Assembly: GCA_013334755.1 (NCBI GenBank)
Contig: JAAXWX010000004.1
Coordinates: forward strand, 17,962-81,961
Direction: 5' to 3'
DNA from: Chlorobiaceae bacterium
Lineage (GTDB): Bacteria > Bacteroidota > Chlorobiia > Chlorobiales > Chlorobiaceae
DNA: 64,000 nt
The translations under genes and the position numbers were made by a program. Below, one piece after another: positions 1-9,714 of this stretch. The notes below the pieces were generated by a model that saw nothing but the letters and a program-made list of their open reading frames with translations, was not told where the DNA came from and ran no database searches. Numbering within the stretch: the first letter of the stretch is position 1; each line of letters starts with the position of its first letter.

Positions 1-1043
1 ATCATGCCGGTCTCAGTGATGAAAATCGCAAAAACAACCAGGAATCCTTCATCCGCGATGAAGTTGACGTTATTGTAGCTACCATCGCCTTCGGTATGGG
101 GATCGATAAATCAAACATCCGTTTTGTCATTCATGCGGATCTCCCCAAAAGTATTGAAAACTACTACCAGGAGACCGGCAGGGCTGGTCGTGATGGCGAA
201 CCGGCAGAGTGTACGCTGCTTTTTGCACAGGGGGATATTCCGAAAGTGCGTTTTTTTATCGACTCGATAATTGATGAAGAGGAAAGGGAACGGTCGCGCG
301 TTGCCCTCTCAAAGGTTATTGCCTTTGCCTCGACCTCCGTCTGCCGCCGCAGAACCCTCCTCGACTACTTCGGTGAACACTACCCGCACGATAACTGCAA
401 CTCCTGTGACATCTGTCTTGGCAGCCGTGAGGTAGTTGACTGCACACTTGAGGCACAGATGGTACTCTCAGCCATCGTTCGTACCGAAGAGCGTTTTGGA
501 GCAACCCATATCACCGATATTGTCACCGGTAGCCGAAACCAGAAAATTCTCGAATTCGGCCATGATCGTCTCAGAACCTATGGCGTTGGCAAAGAGCACG
601 ATAAAAAATACTGGCGCCGTCTCATTGATGAACTTCTCGCACAAAAAGTGATCACAAAATCCGATGGACTTTATCCGACGCTCCTGCTTTTACCAAAAGC
701 AGTCAGGATTCTAAGGCACGATGAGCATATTGAGATGGTACGGGTGCTCGAAAAGAAAAAGGGACAGCTACTCCCAAAAGCGAGTGAGCCATATGATCAA
801 CAGCTTTTTGAATTGTTGCGGTCGTTGCGCAAGCAGATAGCCGACGAGCAGGGGATTCCACCCTATGTTGTTTTTTCTGACCGTACGCTGCATGACATGT
901 CCACCAGGTTTCCAAGAACGGCTGAATCCATGCTCACCGTGTCCGGTGTCGGCGAGGTAAAACTCGAGCGCTACGGGCGCCAGTTTCTCCGACTGATTGA
1001 CCGTTACTGCAGCGACCATGTCGACAGTAAAATTATTCAATGA
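1..1043 (+). CDS. recQ: ATP-dependent DNA helicase RecQ (3' part, cut by window edge)
   Basis: 3'-5' superfamily 2 DNA helicase acting in recombination and replication repair. Only the C-terminal part is present: the reading frame is already open at base 3 and starts mid-helicase with HAGLSDENR. The ATG at 96 is internal. Visible parts in order are the end of the second RecA-like domain, with motif V (ATIAFGMGIDK) and motif VI with the arginine finger (QETGRAGRDG); the zinc-binding module with four cysteines (one in SVCRRR, then CNSCDIC); the RQC winged helix; and a C-terminal HRDC domain (LTVSGVGEVKLERYG). This domain order is that of classical bacterial RecQ. The gene looks intact apart from the window edge. 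Confidence 0.95.
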   Translation, partial: HAGLSDENRKNNQESFIRDEVDVIVATIAFGMGIDKSNIRFVIHADLPKSIENYYQETGRAGRDGEPAECTLLFAQGDIPKVRFFIDSIIDEEERERSRVALSKVIAFASTSVCRRRTLLDYFGEHYPHDNCNSCDICLGSREVVDCTLEAQMVLSAIVRTEERFGATHITDIVTGSRNQKILEFGHDRLRTYGVGKEHDKKYWRRLIDELLAQKVITKSDGLYPTLLLLPKAVRILRHDEHIEMVRVLEKKKGQLLPKASEPYDQQLFELLRSLRKQIADEQGIPPYVVFSDRTLHDMSTRFPRTAESMLTVSGVGEVKLERYGRQFLRLIDRYCSDHVDSKIIQ

Positions 1044-1367
1044 AGCATCAGGTTAAGCCGGCAGCGAATTCTTCTTATTGTATTCGCATTGCGTATTTCA
1101 GGGTATTTTTTTGAGCATACGGATTTGGTGGCTGAACTGTTTGGGGGATATCGGTCGAGTAAACTTGAGCAGTGGGAGCAACTGGTGTTTGATATTATTA
1201 GGTGGCACTTATCATCGGGGCAAAGTTTGATGAGGTTGATTTGAGGATCGGGTTTTGATTTTTTTTTAATAAAGCGTAGTTGTTATCTTATTTTTCGATA
1301 ATGAAGAAGCTATTGTTTGGCGTATGGGTTTTTCGTTTTTCGGGAATCAACAATCTTGCATTATCGA
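1044..1367. other. Intergenic gap after recQ with an unexplained open stretch
   Basis: No complete gene is visible in these 324 bases. The recQ frame stays open after its TGA up to a second TGA at 1242-1244 (66 sense codons, no ATG), giving a residue pattern that looks protein-like (for example HTDLVAELFGGYRSSKLEQW). It could be the remnant of a gene or chance. The stretch 1255-1270 is T-rich and could help terminate recQ transcription, but no strong stem precedes it. Confidence 0.4.
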
Positions 1368-1886
1368 ATGACTGATCTTCAGAATTTGCAGTGGTATGCA
1401 CTCTATGTTCGCTCCCGATATGAAAAGAAGGTGCACAGGCTGTTGCTTGAACAGAAGGTTTCAAGCTTTCTTCCGCTGCTTGATACCTGGAAGCAATGGA
1501 GTGACAGAAAGAAAAAAGTTTCTGAACCATTGTTTCGAGGTTATCTGTTTGTCAATATTGACATACGGAAGGAGCAAATTGCAGTGCTCGATACAGAAGG
1601 CGTTGTGAAGTTCATCGGGATTGGAAAAACACCTTCGGTTATTTCTCAGAGAGATATCGATTGGCTCAAACAGCTGGTCCGGGAGCCTGATGCTATTCAT
1701 CGGCATGTGGACTATCTTCCTGCAGGCCAGAGGGTGAAGGTTCTTGCCGGTCCATTCAGGGATTTTGAAGGCGTTGTGGTAAAACAGGGTCGTGAATCAC
1801 GTCTTGTTGTCTTTTTTGAAAGTATCATGCAGGGGGTTGAAGTCACTATTTTTCCTGATGTGCTTATGCCTATTGCCGGTCATTGA
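1368..1886 (+). CDS. NusG-family transcription elongation/antitermination paralogue (UpxY/RfaH type)
   Basis: Specialised NusG paralogue, 172 residues. The N-terminal NGN domain begins with the family signature WYALYVRSRYEKKV and continues with LFRGYLFVNID; the C-terminal KOW domain is seen at VKVLAGPFRDFEGVVV. NusG proteins bind RNA polymerase at the clamp; paralogues of this short type usually act on one long operon, most often for surface polysaccharide, encoded just downstream. I chose the ATG at 1368 because the NGN domain starts a few residues later; a TTG at 1317 would add a 17-residue tail with no family match. No polysaccharide genes follow: downstream are a dyad, a VOC pseudogene and an MFS gene. 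Family assignment is firm; the regulated target is unknown. Confidence 0.85.
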   Translation: MTDLQNLQWYALYVRSRYEKKVHRLLLEQKVSSFLPLLDTWKQWSDRKKKVSEPLFRGYLFVNIDIRKEQIAVLDTEGVVKFIGIGKTPSVISQRDIDWLKQLVREPDAIHRHVDYLPAGQRVKVLAGPFRDFEGVVVKQGRESRLVVFFESIMQGVEVTIFPDVLMPIAGH

Positions 1887-1924
1887 ACGTGACAATAAAG
1901 CTTCAGGGTTGATACTGGTTTATG

Positions 1925-1958
1925 CTATGATGTTTCTGTTAAACGATAAACATCATAG
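1925..1958. repeat. 11-bp perfect inverted repeat downstream of the NusG paralogue
   Basis: CTATGATGTTT at 1925-1935 pairs perfectly with AAACATCATAG at 1948-1958 around a 12-base loop. It lies 39 bases after the stop of the NusG-like gene. It is A/T-rich and has no T-run on either side, so an operator or RNA hairpin is as likely as a terminator. The rest of 1887-2107 shows no convincing gene; a 21-codon frame ending at 2028 is too short to call. Confidence 0.45.
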
Positions 1959-2107
1959 AGTTATGTCACACATGAAAAGTTGTACCTCGAATTTTAGCAG
2001 CTTCATCCCAAACGACCGTCTGGATTAAACTGTGGCGTTCCAGTTCAGGCCTTACTGGAATTGAATCTGTCAGCATACGCATGACACGACACTAGAGTAT
2101 GGATATC

Positions 2108-2396
2108 ATGGCGGCTCAATATAATCCTGTCCGGTGGTTTGAATTTCCTGTGATCGATATTGCGTGAGCCAAGACTTTTTATGAAGCGGTTTTGAACGTG
2201 TCGCTCGATATGCAGGATGTGGAGCATGTTTCCATGGTCTGGTTTCCCATGGGCGAAGCGGGTTGTTATTCGGCCGGGTTCCCTTGTCAGGCAATCGGGT
2301 TATATTTTTTTTGACACTTTGGGATGCCGATTTACATTTTATGCGCCGGACCTTGACGATGCTCTGGAACGGGTGACGAAAAATGGGAAGAGGTGA
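2108..2396 (+). pseudogene. Degenerate VOC-family (glyoxalase/bleomycin-resistance fold) gene
   Basis: The reading begins at ATG 2108 with AAQYNPVRWFEFPVIDIA, is stopped by TGA at 2165-2167, and resumes in the same frame with AKTFYEAVLNVSL and VSMVWFPMGEAG. This is the N-terminal VOC pattern, in which an Arg normally stands where the TGA is (a CGA to TGA change would explain it). Homology then moves to the +1 frame (GSLVRQSGY, then TFYAPDLDDALERVTKNG) and ends at TGA 2394-2396 without the usual last beta strands. So there is at least one nonsense change, one frameshift and a missing C-terminus. VOC proteins of this type are small metal-dependent enzymes or binding proteins of diverse function; the original role cannot be told. 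Confidence 0.75.
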
Positions 2397-2467
2397 TATA
2401 AGACTTTCAGTAAAAGGAGATTAACTAATAAACCGAGGCTTTTTTGGCATAATAACCAGAATGCGTC

Positions 2468-3721
2468 ATGGAGGGTTTTGTGGGAGACAGGGAGCATACA
2501 TCAATACGGAACATTTTCAGCCTGCCGGTTATTGTAGCGGCATTGGGTTACTTTGTCGATATTTACGATCTGGTGCTGTTCAGCATTGTCAGGGTTCCAA
2601 GTCTGAAATCGTTTGGTCTTTCTGGCAAGGAGCTTATTGATTACGGGGTCTACCTGCTCAATATGCAGATGATTGGTATGCTGGTTGGCGGTATTCTCTG
2701 GGGGTGGCTTGGCGATAAAAAGGGTCGCCTCAAAATTATGTTTGCCTCTATTCTGCTTTACTCTCTTGCCAATATTGCGAATGGTTTTGTTTCGTCGCTT
2801 CCGGCCTATGCGCTTTTGCGGTTTATTGCAGGAGTTGGTCTTGCCGGTGAGCTTGGGGCTGGAATTACCCTTGTTTCGGAGGTGCTGCATACCAGGATAC
2901 GGGGTTACGGAACGATGCTTGTTGCCTCAATTGGAGTGTCGGGGGCGATTCTGGCTAATATCGTGGCCAATACGTATGAGTGGCATAATGCCTTTTTTAT
3001 TGGAGGAGGTCTGGGGCTTTTACTGCTTGTTGCCCGTGTGAAAGTTGCCGAGTCGGGCATGTTTAAGGCTATGGAGGAGAAAAGCGGGCTGAGCCGGGGC
3101 AATATGTTGGCTCTCTTTACTGACCGTGACCGGTTTTTCCGCTATATCAACTCTATCATGATCGGTGTACCGATCTGGTTTGTTGTTGGTGTGCTGATTA
3201 CCTTTTCACCTGAATTTGGTGTCGAAATTGGTATTACCGGGCCGGTTTCAGCTGGAAATGCGGTCATGTACTGTTATCTTGGACTGGTTTTCGGGGATCT
3301 TTCGAGCGGTTTGTTGAGTCAGCTTTTGCAGAGCAGAAAGAAGGTTATTCTGTTGTTCATGCTTTTGACGGTTGGAGCGGTCGCGCTCTATTTTATGCAG
3401 GGCCGCCAAACGCCCCAATTCTTTTATTTCGTCTGTGCCATTCTCGGGTTTGCCGGGGGTTACTGGGCTATTTTTGTCACGGTTGCTGCTGAACAGTTTG
3501 GTACAAACCTCCGTGCAACGGTTGCTACTACGGTACCAAACCTCGTCAGGGGCATGGTAGTGCCAATCACCATGCTGTTTCAGTTCCTTCGGGGTATTTT
3601 CGGTCTCGAATCAGGAGCGTTGCTGGTTGGCGCTCTTTGTGTGACCGCTGCCTTCCTTTCTCTCAGGGCACTTGAGGAGACATTCCACAAAGATCTTGAT
3701 TACTACGAAGAGTTTCTCTGA
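2468..3721 (+). CDS. MFS transporter
   Basis: Major facilitator superfamily membrane transporter, 417 residues, about 12 hydrophobic segments. The cytoplasmic loop between helices 2 and 3 carries the MFS motif (WGWLGDKKGRLK, about residues 77-88). A second conserved patch, FIAGVGLAGELGAG, sits in helix 4 with a glutamate in the membrane, as in sugar/metabolite-type MFS proteins. Substrate cannot be inferred. The ATG at 2468 is used; the gene stands alone, with the VOC pseudogene upstream and uvrA converging only 2 bases after its stop. The protein ends in an acidic cytoplasmic tail (DLDYYEEFL). Confidence 0.85.
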   Translation: MEGFVGDREHTSIRNIFSLPVIVAALGYFVDIYDLVLFSIVRVPSLKSFGLSGKELIDYGVYLLNMQMIGMLVGGILWGWLGDKKGRLKIMFASILLYSLANIANGFVSSLPAYALLRFIAGVGLAGELGAGITLVSEVLHTRIRGYGTMLVASIGVSGAILANIVANTYEWHNAFFIGGGLGLLLLVARVKVAESGMFKAMEEKSGLSRGNMLALFTDRDRFFRYINSIMIGVPIWFVVGVLITFSPEFGVEIGITGPVSAGNAVMYCYLGLVFGDLSSGLLSQLLQSRKKVILLFMLLTVGAVALYFMQGRQTPQFFYFVCAILGFAGGYWAIFVTVAAEQFGTNLRATVATTVPNLVRGMVVPITMLFQFLRGIFGLESGALLVGALCVTAAFLSLRALEETFHKDLDYYEEFL

Positions 3722-3723
3722 AT

Positions 3724-6561
3724 TCAAACTATTCCCATCTCCAGTTTCAAAAATTTTCCGGTGTAGGAGTGCTCAAATCGGGCAATCTCTTCGGGAGTGC
3801 CTTCAGCGATGATTTTGCCTCCTTCCGAGCCTCCTTCGGGTCCAATATCGATAATCCAGTCACTGTTTTTTATGATATCAAGGTTGTGCTCGATGATAAT
3901 GACACTGTTGCCTTTGTCGACGAGTTTGCGGAGAACTTCGAGCAGATGCTGGATGTCCTGGAAGTGCAGTCCCGTGGTTGGTTCGTCAAGAATGTAGAGG
4001 GTTTTACCGGTTTGTATTTTTGCCAGTTCAGCTGACAGCTTTATGCGCTGTGCTTCACCGCCTGAAAGCATGGGAGATGGCTGGCCAAGTTTGAGGTAGC
4101 CGAGCCCAACGCTCTGCATGGTGGTGAGGATGCGGAGGATTCTGGGGAAGTCGGTAAAGAATTCTGCTGCTTCGGTAATGGTCATTTCAAGCACATCGGC
4201 AATGGATTTGCCGCGGTATTTGACAAGCAGGGTTTCACGGTTGTATCGCTCTCCCTTGCAGTTCTCGCATTGGACATAGACATCAGGCAGAAAGTTCATC
4301 TCGATTTTTCGGGTGCCGGCTCCCTGGCACACTTCGCATCTGCCCCCCTTAACATTGAAACTGAATCGTCCGGCCTTATATCCTCTAATCTGTGCTTCAG
4401 GCAGACGTGTGAAGAAATCGCGGATAAAGGTGAAGGCTCCGGTATAGGTCGCGGGGTTGGATCGAGGTGTGCGGCCGATGGGTGATTGGTCGACATTGAC
4501 AACTTTGTCGATGTGCTGAATTCCTTCAATTCGATCATAGGGATAGGTGAGCAGTTTGGAGCGGTAAAAATGGCGCGCAAGAATCGGGAAGAGGGTTTCG
4601 TTGATGATGGTGGATTTGCCTGATCCGCTGACGCCGGTGATGCAGACGAGTGAACGGAGCGGAATGGTGATGTCAAGGTTTTGCAGGTTATTGCCCCGGC
4701 ACCCTTGCAGCTGCAGGAACTGCTGTTTTTCAATGTTATGTTCTTCTTTTTTACAGTAGACCTGTCGAGTCCCGGTCAGGTATCCGGCGGTCAGTGAGTC
4801 GGGGTCAAGGGAGTTGGCGGCACCCTGTGCGACAATCTCTCCACCATATTCGCCCGCCCCGGGACCGAGATCGATAATTTCATCTGCCTCAAGCATGGTG
4901 TCTTTGTCGTGCTCAACGACGAGGACGGTGTTGCCAAGATCTCGGAGCCGTTTCAGTGATGTGATGAGCTTGTGATTGTCACGCTGGTGCAGTCCAATGC
5001 TTGGTTCATCAAGCACGTAAAGGACACCGCTGAGCTGCGAGCCAAGCTGGGATGCGAGCCTTATGCGTTGCGCTTCACCTCCGGATAGAGTTTGAGAGCT
5101 GCGGTCAAGTGAGAGATAACTGAGTCCGACATTGAGGAGGAATTCAAGGCGTTTGACAATTTCATGGAGTATCGGTGTAGCGACAAGCTTCTCTTTTTCA
5201 GAAAGATTGACAGGCAGGGCGCTGAAAAAGGCAAGGGCTTCCGGCAGTGGAAGGGCTTCAGCCTGGGCGATATTGAGCTCATTGATTTTGACCAGCAGGC
5301 TTTCTTTCCGCAGTCTTGCACCATTGCATGCCGGGCAGGGCTGGCGGAGCATGTAGTTTTCTGCCCACTCCCGTATTTTGGAGGAGCTGGCATTTTTCCG
5401 GATCTCATCAACGTAGGGGAGTGCTCCGGGAAATGGTTGCGGGTAGAGGGTATCATGGCCGGAATAACTGTAGCTGACGTCAAAGGTACGGCTGCCGGAT
5501 CCTTCAAGCAGTATTTTTATCGCTTCCTGTGGAATATCGGTTATCGGGGTATCCAGAGTGAAATTGAATTCTCTTGCGATTGCCTTGATGATTTGCCAGA
5601 GGTTGCGTTTTCCTGATTTGCCGAATGGATCGATTCCTCCTTCGTTGAGGGAAAGTGTGGCATCAGGTATCATCAGATCTGCTGAAAGCTGCATGAGCTC
5701 ACCGAGGCCGTTGCATTCGGAGCAGGCACCGTAGGGGGAGTTGAAGCTGAAATGGTTTGGCGCGAGGGTGTCGACCGGTACTGATCCGTCTGAATAGGCA
5801 TAGCGAGTACTGAAAGTGAGCTCGTTAAGATCGCTTTCCATCGGATCGCAGATGACTGTTGAGCGGTGTTCCGACATGGCAATTGCCATGCTGATGGCGT
5901 CTTTCAGCCGTTCTTCGCTGTCAGGAGCGGCCACCAGACGGTCGATAACGAGTTCAATGGTGTGGCTTTTATAGCGTTCGATCTGCATCTCTTTTTCCAT
6001 CTCCCGGTATTTGCCGTCAACACGGACTCGGAGAAATCCTTTGAGGAGGAGGCGTTCAAAGAGTTCCCTGTAGTGGCCTTTGCGTCCGGTTACGAGGGGG
6101 GAAAGTATCTGGATTTTAGTACCTGACGGCAGGGCGGAAATGGCTTCAACGATGCTTGCTTCACTTTGCTGCTGGAGCATGGCACCAGTAACGGGGTCGT
6201 ACCGTCTTCCTGCTTTGGCGAAGAGCAGACGGATAAAGTCATGAATTTCGGTTATGGTTCCTACCGTTGAGCGGGGAGATCGGTTGGTGCTTTTCTGGTC
6301 GATAGCGATAACCGGCGAAAGCCCTTCGATAAAGTCGACATCAGGGCGTTCTATGCTGCCGATATATTGCCGTGCATAGGGTGAGAGTGTTTCCATAAAA
6401 CGCCTCTGTCCTTCGGCGTAAATGGTATCAAAGGCAAGGCTTGATTTTCCCGATCCTGAAAGGCCGGTAATGACAACAAATTTGTTACGCGGAATATCAA
6501 GAGAGATGTTTTTGAGGTTGTGGACTCTTGCTCCCCTGATGTTGATATGACTGAATTCCAT
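3724..6561 (-). CDS. uvrA: Excinuclease ABC subunit A
   Basis: Damage-recognition ATPase of nucleotide excision repair, 945 residues, the normal length. Two ABC modules are visible: Walker A at residues 33-41 (GLSGSGKSS) and again near 640 (GVSGSGKST), each with its LSGGEAQRI signature and Walker B ([24 protein letters not shown]). Zinc-binding cysteine pairs appear at [17 protein letters not shown] and CEVCQGAG...CENCKGE. It works as a dimer that loads UvrB at lesions. It is transcribed on the minus strand downstream of ppdK, from which a strong terminator separates it, so it probably has its own promoter in 6562-6750. Confidence 0.98.
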   Translation of the reverse strand: MEFSHINIRGARVHNLKNISLDIPRNKFVVITGLSGSGKSSLAFDTIYAEGQRRFMETLSPYARQYIGSIERPDVDFIEGLSPVIAIDQKSTNRSPRSTVGTITEIHDFIRLLFAKAGRRYDPVTGAMLQQQSEASIVEAISALPSGTKIQILSPLVTGRKGHYRELFERLLLKGFLRVRVDGKYREMEKEMQIERYKSHTIELVIDRLVAAPDSEERLKDAISMAIAMSEHRSTVICDPMESDLNELTFSTRYAYSDGSVPVDTLAPNHFSFNSPYGACSECNGLGELMQLSADLMIPDATLSLNEGGIDPFGKSGKRNLWQIIKAIAREFNFTLDTPITDIPQEAIKILLEGSGSRTFDVSYSYSGHDTLYPQPFPGALPYVDEIRKNASSSKIREWAENYMLRQPCPACNGARLRKESLLVKINELNIAQAEALPLPEALAFFSALPVNLSEKEKLVATPILHEIVKRLEFLLNVGLSYLSLDRSSQTLSGGEAQRIRLASQLGSQLSGVLYVLDEPSIGLHQRDNHKLITSLKRLRDLGNTVLVVEHDKDTMLEADEIIDLGPGAGEYGGEIVAQGAANSLDPDSLTAGYLTGTRQVYCKKEEHNIEKQQFLQLQGCRGNNLQNLDITIPLRSLVCITGVSGSGKSTIINETLFPILARHFYRSKLLTYPYDRIEGIQHIDKVVNVDQSPIGRTPRSNPATYTGAFTFIRDFFTRLPEAQIRGYKAGRFSFNVKGGRCEVCQGAGTRKIEMNFLPDVYVQCENCKGERYNRETLLVKYRGKSIADVLEMTITEAAEFFTDFPRILRILTTMQSVGLGYLKLGQPSPMLSGGEAQRIKLSAELAKIQTGKTLYILDEPTTGLHFQDIQHLLEVLRKLVDKGNSVIIIEHNLDIIKNSDWIIDIGPEGGSEGGKIIAEGTPEEIARFEHSYTGKFLKLEMGIV

Positions 6562-6750
6562 GTGTTTTCTTGACCGTCTGTTTTCTTTGCACTCTATGGT
6601 TTTGCTGTTGTTATCGGTTTGACCGATTATGCCAGGGTAAACCGTACGTTGATGGTTATCGTTTCATTATTGGAACATTCAATATGGAAATTATTTCCCA
6701 GAAGCAAGCTGAAAAAGGTAATGAGTGTAAGGATTTGCTGGTTTCTGCAC

Positions 6751-6787
6751 CATGAAAGAAGGCGGCCATGGGCCGCCTTCTTTCATG
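6751..6787 (-). terminator. Perfect 17-bp palindromic terminator after ppdK
   Basis: CATGAAAGAAGGCGGCC at 6751-6767 pairs perfectly with 6771-6787 around the 3-base loop ATG. It lies 23 bases past the ppdK stop, between ppdK and uvrA, both on the minus strand. The stem is very strong; a clean T-run after it is lacking, so it may act partly as an RNA 3'-end stabiliser. Confidence 0.75.
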
Positions 6788-6810
6788 ATATGCTTGTTGT
6801 TGCCGACTGC

Positions 6811-9561
6811 TCAGCCTTTCAATGCTGCTCTTGCAGCGGCAAGGCGTGCAATCGGCACTCTGTAAGGGCTGCATGAAACGTAGTTCAGTCCTAACTGGTG
6901 GCAGAATTCAACTGTCGTAGGATCACCGCCATGTTCCCCGCAGATACCAAGCTTCAGCTCCGGTTTGACAGCTCGTCCCTCTTTTGCTGAAATGCTCATT
7001 AACCGTCCTACGCCATCAATATCAATGGATTCAAAGGGGTTGCGAGGAAAGATATCCTGCTGCTGGTATATCGGCAGGAACTGGCCGGAATCGTCGCGGC
7101 TCATGCCGAGCCCCATCTGGGTGAGGTCGTTGGTACCATAGCTGAAGAAATCGGCTGCGGTTGCAATCTGGTCAGAGGTGATAGCGGCACGTGGTACCTC
7201 AATCATGGTGCCGACGAGGTATTTTACCCCGGAGCCTTGCTCAGCAATGACGCTGCGTGCTGTTTTGTGGATCACTTCACTGGTGATTTCAAGCTCTTTT
7301 ACGGTGCTGATAAGAGGAACCATGATTTCTGGTACCACTTCGAGCCCCTCTTTTTTGAGCTTGCAGGCGGCTTCGATAATTGCCCGTACCTGCATGATGG
7401 TGATTTCAGGGTGAAGGATGCCGAGGCGGCAGCCGCGGAGACCAAGCATAGGGTTAAATTCGTGCAGATCGCCGATGCGCTCTTTGACAGCTTCAAACGA
7501 GGTACGCATTTTAGTGGCCAGTGCCCTAATTTCATCATCGGTGTGTGGAAGGAACTCATGGAGCGGAGGATCGAGAAGCCGGATGGTGACCGGACGGGAG
7601 CCCATCGCCTTGAAGAGTCCATAGAAGTCGTCGCGCTGGTAGGGCAGCAGTTTTTCAAGCGCTTTTTTGCGTCCTGCGACATCGTCGGCCAGAATCATCT
7701 CCCGCATGGCGTCAATACGTTCTCCACCAAAGAACATGTGTTCGGTACGGCAGAGACCAATTCCTTCAGCGCCGAAGGTGATAGCGATTTCGGCCTGATC
7801 GGGCTGGTCGGCATTGGTGCGGATGTTGAGCTTGCGGTATTTATCGGCCCACTCCATAAGCTGCTTGTAGATCGGCCATGTCGGGGCATCTTCGGGTTTG
7901 AGGGTCTTGTCAACAAGCACTTCGATGATCTCGGAGTTTTTTGTGGCGACTTTTCCGGCAATAACCTCTCCTGTGCTGCCGTCGATGGAGATATAATCGC
8001 CTTCACGCAGGATAATGTCGTTGCCCTGTACCCTCAGTTCTCCTCTCTGGTAGTCGATGCTGAGCGCTCCGCATCCCGCAACGCAGACCTTGCCCATCTG
8101 ACGCGCGACCAGCGCAGCGTGTGAAGTCATGCCGCCCCGCTCAGTGAGTATGCCTTCCGAGGCATCCATTCCCTTGATGTCTTCCGGAGAGGTTTCGATG
8201 CGGACAAGAATGACTGCTTCTCCGCGTTTTCCTGCTTCATAGGCATCGACAGCATTGAAATAGATCTTGCCGGTGGCGGCACCGGGACCGGCATTAAGTC
8301 CTGTAGCAAGAAGCCTTTTTTCGGCAATGGCAGCCTGTTTTTCTTTCATGTCGAAGACAGGCCGGAGCAACTGGTTGAGCTGTTCCGGTTCGATGCGCAA
8401 CAGGGCTTCTTTTTCGTCAATCAGTTTCTCGTTGAACATGTCAACGGCAATTTTTACTGCGGCCATACCAGTTCGTTTCCCGACTCTGCACTGGAGCATG
8501 AAGAGCTTGTTGTTCTCAATGGTGAACTCAATGTCCATCATGTCGTGGTAGTGATGTTCAAGAATCGATCGGATCTCTTCAAGCTGGTTGTAAATGGGGG
8601 GATTTTCGGCCTTGAGCTGTTCAATTTTCAGAGGAGTTCTTGTGCCGGCTACGACATCCTCACCCTGGGCGTTCATGAGAAACTCGCCATAGAAGATATT
8701 GTCGCCGGTGGCAGCGTCACGCGTGAATGCAACGCCGGTTCCGCAATCTTCGCCCATGTTGCCGAAAACCATGGCCTGGACATTGCAGGCGGTACCCCAG
8801 TAGCCGGGAATATGGTTCAGTTTGCGGTAGACTATAGCCCGTTCATTGTTCCAGCTGTTGAAGACGGCTCCGATTGCTCCGATAAGCTGTTCGTGCGGAT
8901 CTTCGGGAAATGTTTTACCGGTTTTCTCAAGAATTGCAGCTTTATACTCTGTGACGATGTCCTGAAGGTCTTCAACCGTGAATTCTGTGTCGAGCTCAAT
9001 ACCGAGCTGATGTTTTTTTGCTTCAAGGATTTTTTCAAACGGGTCGATCTGTTTTTTATCTGTCGGTTTCAGGTCCAGTACAACATCACCATACATCTGG
9101 ACGAAACGGCGGTAGCAGTCCCATGCAAAGCGGGGGTTGCCTGATTTTCGGGCAAGACCGTCGACGGTTTTTGCATTAAGCCCGAGATTGAGAATAGTGT
9201 CCATCATGCCGGGCATCGAGGCTCTTGCACCTGAGCGAACCGAGACCAGAAGGGGATTTTCGGGGTCTCCGAATTTTTTGCCCAGCGCCTCTTCAACTTT
9301 GCGGAGAGCATCCGGAATCTCTTGCTCGAAAAGATTTCGGGGGTAGTTTTTCTGGTTGTCATAATAGTAGGTGCACACTTCGGTTGAAATGGTGAATCCC
9401 GGAGGAACCGGCAAGCCGATGTTTGCCATTTCTGCGAGGTTGGCACCTTTGCCGCCAAGCAGGTTTTTCATGGACGCATCACCTTCAGAAGACCCGCCCG
9501 AGAAACTGTAGATGTATTGTTTCTTCGCAGCCTTTTCGTTGGTAATCTCAGATTGTGGCAT
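6811..9561 (-). CDS. ppdK: Pyruvate, phosphate dikinase
   Basis: Converts pyruvate, ATP and phosphate to PEP, AMP and pyrophosphate; in green sulfur bacteria this feeds pyruvate made by pyruvate synthase into PEP and sugars. 916 residues. The N-terminal ATP-grasp domain starts with [23 protein letters not shown]; the swivelling phosphohistidine domain has the catalytic His in [15 protein letters not shown] (about residue 470); the C-terminal PEP/pyruvate barrel has [16 protein letters not shown] and the catalytic Cys in CGEHGGDP. Length and motifs indicate an active enzyme. A long open frame on the opposite strand (7237-8124) is a coding shadow. It functionally connects with ppc and nifJ in this window. 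Confidence 0.98.
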   Translation of the reverse strand: MPQSEITNEKAAKKQYIYSFSGGSSEGDASMKNLLGGKGANLAEMANIGLPVPPGFTISTEVCTYYYDNQKNYPRNLFEQEIPDALRKVEEALGKKFGDPENPLLVSVRSGARASMPGMMDTILNLGLNAKTVDGLARKSGNPRFAWDCYRRFVQMYGDVVLDLKPTDKKQIDPFEKILEAKKHQLGIELDTEFTVEDLQDIVTEYKAAILEKTGKTFPEDPHEQLIGAIGAVFNSWNNERAIVYRKLNHIPGYWGTACNVQAMVFGNMGEDCGTGVAFTRDAATGDNIFYGEFLMNAQGEDVVAGTRTPLKIEQLKAENPPIYNQLEEIRSILEHHYHDMMDIEFTIENNKLFMLQCRVGKRTGMAAVKIAVDMFNEKLIDEKEALLRIEPEQLNQLLRPVFDMKEKQAAIAEKRLLATGLNAGPGAATGKIYFNAVDAYEAGKRGEAVILVRIETSPEDIKGMDASEGILTERGGMTSHAALVARQMGKVCVAGCGALSIDYQRGELRVQGNDIILREGDYISIDGSTGEVIAGKVATKNSEIIEVLVDKTLKPEDAPTWPIYKQLMEWADKYRKLNIRTNADQPDQAEIAITFGAEGIGLCRTEHMFFGGERIDAMREMILADDVAGRKKALEKLLPYQRDDFYGLFKAMGSRPVTIRLLDPPLHEFLPHTDDEIRALATKMRTSFEAVKERIGDLHEFNPMLGLRGCRLGILHPEITIMQVRAIIEAACKLKKEGLEVVPEIMVPLISTVKELEITSEVIHKTARSVIAEQGSGVKYLVGTMIEVPRAAITSDQIATAADFFSYGTNDLTQMGLGMSRDDSGQFLPIYQQQDIFPRNPFESIDIDGVGRLMSISAKEGRAVKPELKLGICGEHGGDPTTVEFCHQLGLNYVSCSPYRVPIARLAAARAALKG

Positions 9562-9714
9562 GATTTTTTTCAGGAGTAATTATGTTTTTTCACCAGGATT
9601 AAAAAAAAAGCAGGTGATGAAAAAACAGATGAAGTTGACTACTTTTATTAGAATTGAAGTTTAATAAAAAGCTGGTGTAAAAACTACCTGAAAGGATATT
9701 TCATTCTGATTATT

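Noticed and set aside
1..1043. Truncated recQ as a pseudogene
   Set aside because: The 5' end is cut only by the window boundary; the visible frame is intact. The same applies to nifJ at the right edge.
1317..1367. TTG start extending the NusG-like protein by 17 residues
   Set aside because: The added residues do not resemble the NGN domain and the ATG at 1368 is well placed.
7237..8124. 295-codon open frame on the plus strand inside ppdK
   Set aside because: Antisense to a fully supported gene; no family pattern, composition is that of a coding shadow.
8545..9144. 199-codon plus-strand frame inside the ppdK N-terminal domain
   Set aside because: Opposite a conserved ATP-grasp domain; no family features.
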